A DNA stretch of 5,731 nucleotides from an uncultured Eubacterium sp. (GTDB taxonomy: Bacteria; Bacillota_A; Clostridia; Lachnospirales; Lachnospiraceae), in NCBI GenBank assembly GCA_948759685.1, contig CAQBGY010000227.1:1-5731 (forward strand), in the 5' to 3' direction. Shown here in pieces: positions 1 through 5,731 of this stretch. The position numbers and the translations under genes are program-made. The notes under the pieces were generated by a model. The model had not been told where the DNA came from, made no database searches, and worked only from the letters and a program-made list of their open reading frames with translations. The first letter of the stretch is position 1. Every line of letters starts with the position of its first letter.

Positions 1-140
1 CCTTCTTTTATCAGTCGTTCTTTTTCAGCCTTGATTCGTTCGAGCAGAACTGATGCAGGTTCATCGTTAGGGTCTTGCGGTACAAGTTTTCCATGTATCG
101 CAAGGTCGAGTATCTTTTGACGTAACGCTTTTGTATCCAT
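1..140 (-). CDS. hsdS: Type I restriction specificity subunit HsdS, N-terminal fragment (runs off left edge)
   Basis: HsdS is the DNA-recognition subunit of type I restriction-modification enzymes. It directs both methylation by HsdM and cleavage by HsdR. Only the first 46 codons lie in the window, starting at the ATG at 140. The protein begins MDTKALRQKILDLAIHGKLV and continues PQDPNDEPASVLLERI, then a charged helix AEKERLIKE. This is the conserved helical segment of HsdS proteins (motif LRQKIL-A--GKLVPQ--D-PAS-LL-RI). Here it stands at the very N terminus, ahead of the first target-recognition domain, an arrangement I recall as common in Bacteroides. The recognition domains are outside the window, so target sequence and intactness cannot be judged. 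The start is preceded by an A-rich leader without a Shine-Dalgarno sequence, typical of Bacteroidetes. It lies 46 bp after the DUF1016 gene and is probably in the same operon. The identification is from the motif and from following hsdR and hsdM. Confidence 0.9.
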   Translation of the reverse strand, partial: MDTKALRQKILDLAIHGKLVPQDPNDEPASVLLERIKAEKERLIKE

Positions 141-156
141 TGTTGTATATCTGTTT

Positions 157-187
157 GTAATTGTGCAGCCAAAAACTGCACAATTAC
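157..187. repeat. Perfect 12-bp inverted repeat with 7-nt spacer, between the DUF1016 gene and hsdS
   Basis: The left arm GTAATTGTGCAG (157-168) and the right arm CTGCACAATTAC (176-187) are exact reverse complements, separated by the 7-nt asymmetric spacer CCAAAAA (169-175). The structure takes up most of the 46-bp gap. It begins on the last base of the DUF1016 stop codon (187-189) and ends 16 bp before the hsdS ATG. In minus-strand RNA it would form a strong stem with a UUUUUGG loop. It is not a normal intrinsic terminator, because the stem is followed by AAACAGAT and not by a U-run. Candidate roles are an RNA hairpin that tunes or uncouples hsdS translation, a processing or 3'-end-protecting stem, or a recombinase or protein binding site. 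The repeat itself is certain; its function is inference. Confidence 0.85.
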
Positions 188-1317
188 TATTCATTTTCTT
201 CCAGTTTCTTTAATTCCTCATTTTCTTCAAACTCTTCAATCCATTCCTTCACCTTGGCTTGCAATAAAGCCTTGTTGGGGAGATAGAGTTGATAAGCAGA
301 AGCATAGATGTTAGTATCTTTAGGCAAGGTGAGTTCCACAAGTGCATCGTTCTTCTCCCGGCACAACAGAATGCCAATTGTCGGCTTTTCAAAGTCTTGT
401 TTGACATAGCGGTCGTAATAGTTGACATACATCTGCATCTGTCCAAGGTCTTGGTGAGTAAGTTTGTCTATTTTCAAATCTATAAGCACATAGCATTGTA
501 ACAAACGATTGTAAAACACCAAGTCAACAAAGAAATGTTGCTCATCAAATGTGAACCTTTTCTGCCTTGCTTCAAAGAGGAACCCTTTGCCAAGTTCTAA
601 TAGGAATTGCTGCATCTTGTTGATAATGGCATTCTCCAATTTAGACTCTGAGTAAACTGCATCGGGTTTTAGACCAAGAAACTCTAATGTGATGGGATTC
701 TTGATGATGTCCGATGGTTTCCCAATAGTTTGTCCTTCTTTCGCCAACCGCATTACTTCATCTTTGTTACGACTCAAAGCCAATCTCTCATAAAGACAGC
801 TTCCTACTTGACGGCTGAGTTGCCTTTTAGACCATTGTTGTTGGGTACATTCTATTTCATAGAAGCTGCGGGCATCCGGATTTTCCACCCTCATCAGTAT
901 AAGATAATGAGACCATGAGAGAGCGAATGTCGTTTCAGAAAGATGTTCCTCTGCCTTCGGATAATCGGCTAACCACTGGTTAGCCTTTTGGCTCGACTTT
1001 GGACAACCACTGGTTAGCCCTTTAGAAAAGACAATATAAAACTGCCGTATATTCTTAAGCGTTGAATACGACCATCCATCTCCCAGCCTATCAGTCAGAC
1101 GTTTAGAGAGTTCTTTCAGTACAGCCTTTCCGTATTCGGCTCTTGTCTCTCCCTTTTGCTCATATTCTACTATATATTGTCCAATATGGAACTTAGTATA
1201 GACCTCAGCAATATTGACGGCTGTTGCCACACGTTCCCTTGCCTGCGTGACAAGGTCAACAACCTTTAAGAACAGATCGTTTATATCTTTATCATTTGTG
1301 CTAATATCTTTTCGCAT
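187..1317 (-). CDS. DUF1016/YhcG-family protein with PD-(D/E)XK nuclease domain
   Basis: A 376-residue protein of the DUF1016 (YhcG) family, which has a helical N-terminal domain and a C-terminal PD-(D/E)XK nuclease-like domain. N-terminal family marks are GWSYSTLKNIRQFY (81-94) and LSWSHYLILMRVENP (133-147), followed by SLYERLALS-like sequence (CLYERLALSRNKDE, 174-187). The nuclease core is FFVDLVFYNRLLQCYVLIDL (262-281), then K282 and the conserved THQDLGQMQMYVNYYDR (287-303). Putative catalytic residues are D265, D280 and K282, a D-x-K in place of the textbook E-x-K. The tail (357-376) is a very acidic helix. The start at 1317 lies 3 bp after the hsdM stop, so translation is probably coupled to hsdM. 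Members of this family are often found inside type I restriction loci between hsdM and hsdS, but their biochemical role is not settled; accessory defence nuclease is an inference. Residues about 98-128 look like extra sequence compared with family members I remember, and contain a duplicated 19-bp motif. Confidence 0.9.
   Translation of the reverse strand: MRKDISTNDKDINDLFLKVVDLVTQARERVATAVNIAEVYTKFHIGQYIVEYEQKGETRAEYGKAVLKELSKRLTDRLGDGWSYSTLKNIRQFYIVFSKGLTSGCPKSSQKANQWLADYPKAEEHLSETTFALSWSHYLILMRVENPDARSFYEIECTQQQWSKRQLSRQVGSCLYERLALSRNKDEVMRLAKEGQTIGKPSDIIKNPITLEFLGLKPDAVYSESKLENAIINKMQQFLLELGKGFLFEARQKRFTFDEQHFFVDLVFYNRLLQCYVLIDLKIDKLTHQDLGQMQMYVNYYDRYVKQDFEKPTIGILLCREKNDALVELTLPKDTNIYASAYQLYLPNKALLQAKVKEWIEEFEENEELKKLEENE
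967..1019. repeat. Two copies of a 19-bp near-palindrome inside the DUF1016 gene
   Basis: Copy one (967-985) is GGCTAACCACTGGTTAGCC, a perfect palindrome of 9-bp arms around a central C. Copy two (1001-1019) matches it at 17 of 19 positions, with 15 identical bases in a row (AACCACTGGTTAGCC at 971-985 and 1005-1019). The copies are 34 bp apart, not a multiple of three, so the coding strand reads them in different frames: GLTSGCP (residues 100-106) and KANQWLA (111-117). The left arm of copy one can also pair with the right arm of copy two, giving a 9-bp stem with a 35-nt loop. The gene stays open through both. Equal DNA in two frames points to duplication or insertion at the DNA level, not to a protein repeat. 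Confidence 0.8.
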
Positions 1318-1320
1318 AGC

Positions 1321-5449
<4,129 letters not shown>

Positions 5450-5537
5450 GTTCTTAATATTGTATATTATCGGAAGTTCATAGATACATCTGCAATAAAC
5501 TGCAAAAGGTCTCCGATCCTCCCAACCTAATTAAATA
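5450..5537 (-). promoter_or_regulatory. Gap upstream of hsdR; possible promoter or operator region
   Basis: This 88-bp AT-rich gap between the regulator gene and hsdR is the only place in the window long enough for a promoter of the R-M operon. Read on the minus strand, TATCTATG (5486-5479) fits five of six fixed positions of the Bacteroides -7 element TAnnTTTG. A TTTG (5506-5503) lies 16 bp upstream of it, somewhat closer than the usual -33 element. The hexamer CTGCAA occurs twice on the plus strand (5490-5495 and 5500-5505), exactly 10 bp apart, which could be one face of an operator. No terminator hairpin is seen after the regulator gene, so read-through into hsdR is equally possible. The match is weak and this is mainly an inference from position. 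Confidence 0.25.
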
Positions 5538-5731
5538 CTATTGTAACCTTTCCTTTTTATCGGTTATCAAATCTTTCAAATCAACTTGTAATATCTCCGC
5601 AATCTGTTGCAAGGTTTCCAAATTAGGCTGAATTCTATTACAGGCATAGGCATTGACCATACTAAAACTCTTGTTGAGCTGTTTAGCTAACCACGTTTGA
5701 GAAATACCTTTTTCGGATAAAACAGTCTTTA
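5538..5731 (-). CDS. XRE-family helix-turn-helix transcriptional regulator, C-terminal part (runs off right edge)
   Basis: The last 63 codons of a small DNA-binding protein; the start is beyond the right edge. The reading frame was found by direct translation and ends at the TAG at 5538-5540. The sequence shows the Cro/C1-type helix-turn-helix: KGISQTWLAKQLNKS (helices 1-2), SFSMVNAYACNRIQPNLETL (recognition helix and following turn), then QQIAEILQVDLKDLI, the usual fourth and fifth helices. A short basic tail, TDKKERLQ, ends it. Perhaps only 5-10 residues are missing, since such proteins are about 65-75 residues long. It lies 88 bp upstream of hsdR on the same strand. Small XRE proteins beside restriction systems often act as controller proteins that time expression of restriction against modification. 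That role here is inferred from context only. Confidence 0.85.
   Translation of the reverse strand, partial: KTVLSEKGISQTWLAKQLNKSFSMVNAYACNRIQPNLETLQQIAEILQVDLKDLITDKKERLQ

Noticed and set aside
157..187. Inverted repeat as an intrinsic terminator
   Set aside because: No U-run follows the stem on the minus strand, only a weak one follows on the plus strand, and no plus-strand gene is present to terminate.
5469..5517. Inverted ATCGGA / TCCGAT pair (5469-5474 and 5512-5517) in the hsdR leader
   Set aside because: Only six bases with a 37-nt loop; about one such pair is expected by chance in a gap of this size.

Overview
The window is most of a type I restriction-modification operon, all on the minus strand, from what looks like a member of the Bacteroidales (Bacteroides, Parabacteroides or Prevotella). 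The assignment rests on moderately AT-rich DNA, A-rich leaders without clear Shine-Dalgarno sequences before the starts, and the close fit of all four main proteins to what I remember of Bacteroides type I loci. I could not run a search, so the genus is open.

Reading in the direction of transcription (right to left): the C-terminal part of an XRE-type helix-turn-helix regulator (5538 to the right edge); an 88-bp gap that may hold a promoter; hsdR, the restriction and translocation subunit (5449-2744); after 4 bp, hsdM, the N6-adenine methyltransferase (2739-1321); after 3 bp, a DUF1016/YhcG-family protein with a PD-(D/E)XK nuclease fold (1317-187); a 46-bp gap nearly filled by a perfect 12-bp inverted repeat; and the first 46 codons of hsdS, the specificity subunit (140 to the left edge). 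The spacings of 4 and 3 bp argue for one transcript and coupled translation of R, M and the DUF1016 protein.

HsdM and HsdS should form the methyltransferase that marks the host's own sites. HsdR joins them to make the full endonuclease, which translocates and cuts unmodified DNA. All visible catalytic motifs of R and M are intact, so the system looks functional as far as the window shows. The role of the DUF1016 nuclease between M and S is not established. Its position suggests an accessory defence or regulatory part.

The points most worth a second look are the inverted repeat just before hsdS, whose arm and spacer sizes resemble a tyrosine-recombinase core site; the embedded DUF1016 nuclease; and a 19-bp near-palindrome that occurs twice within the DUF1016 gene in two different reading frames. 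Both end genes are cut by the window. There is no tRNA, rRNA, CRISPR array or insertion sequence, and no gene-free stretch above 300 bp.
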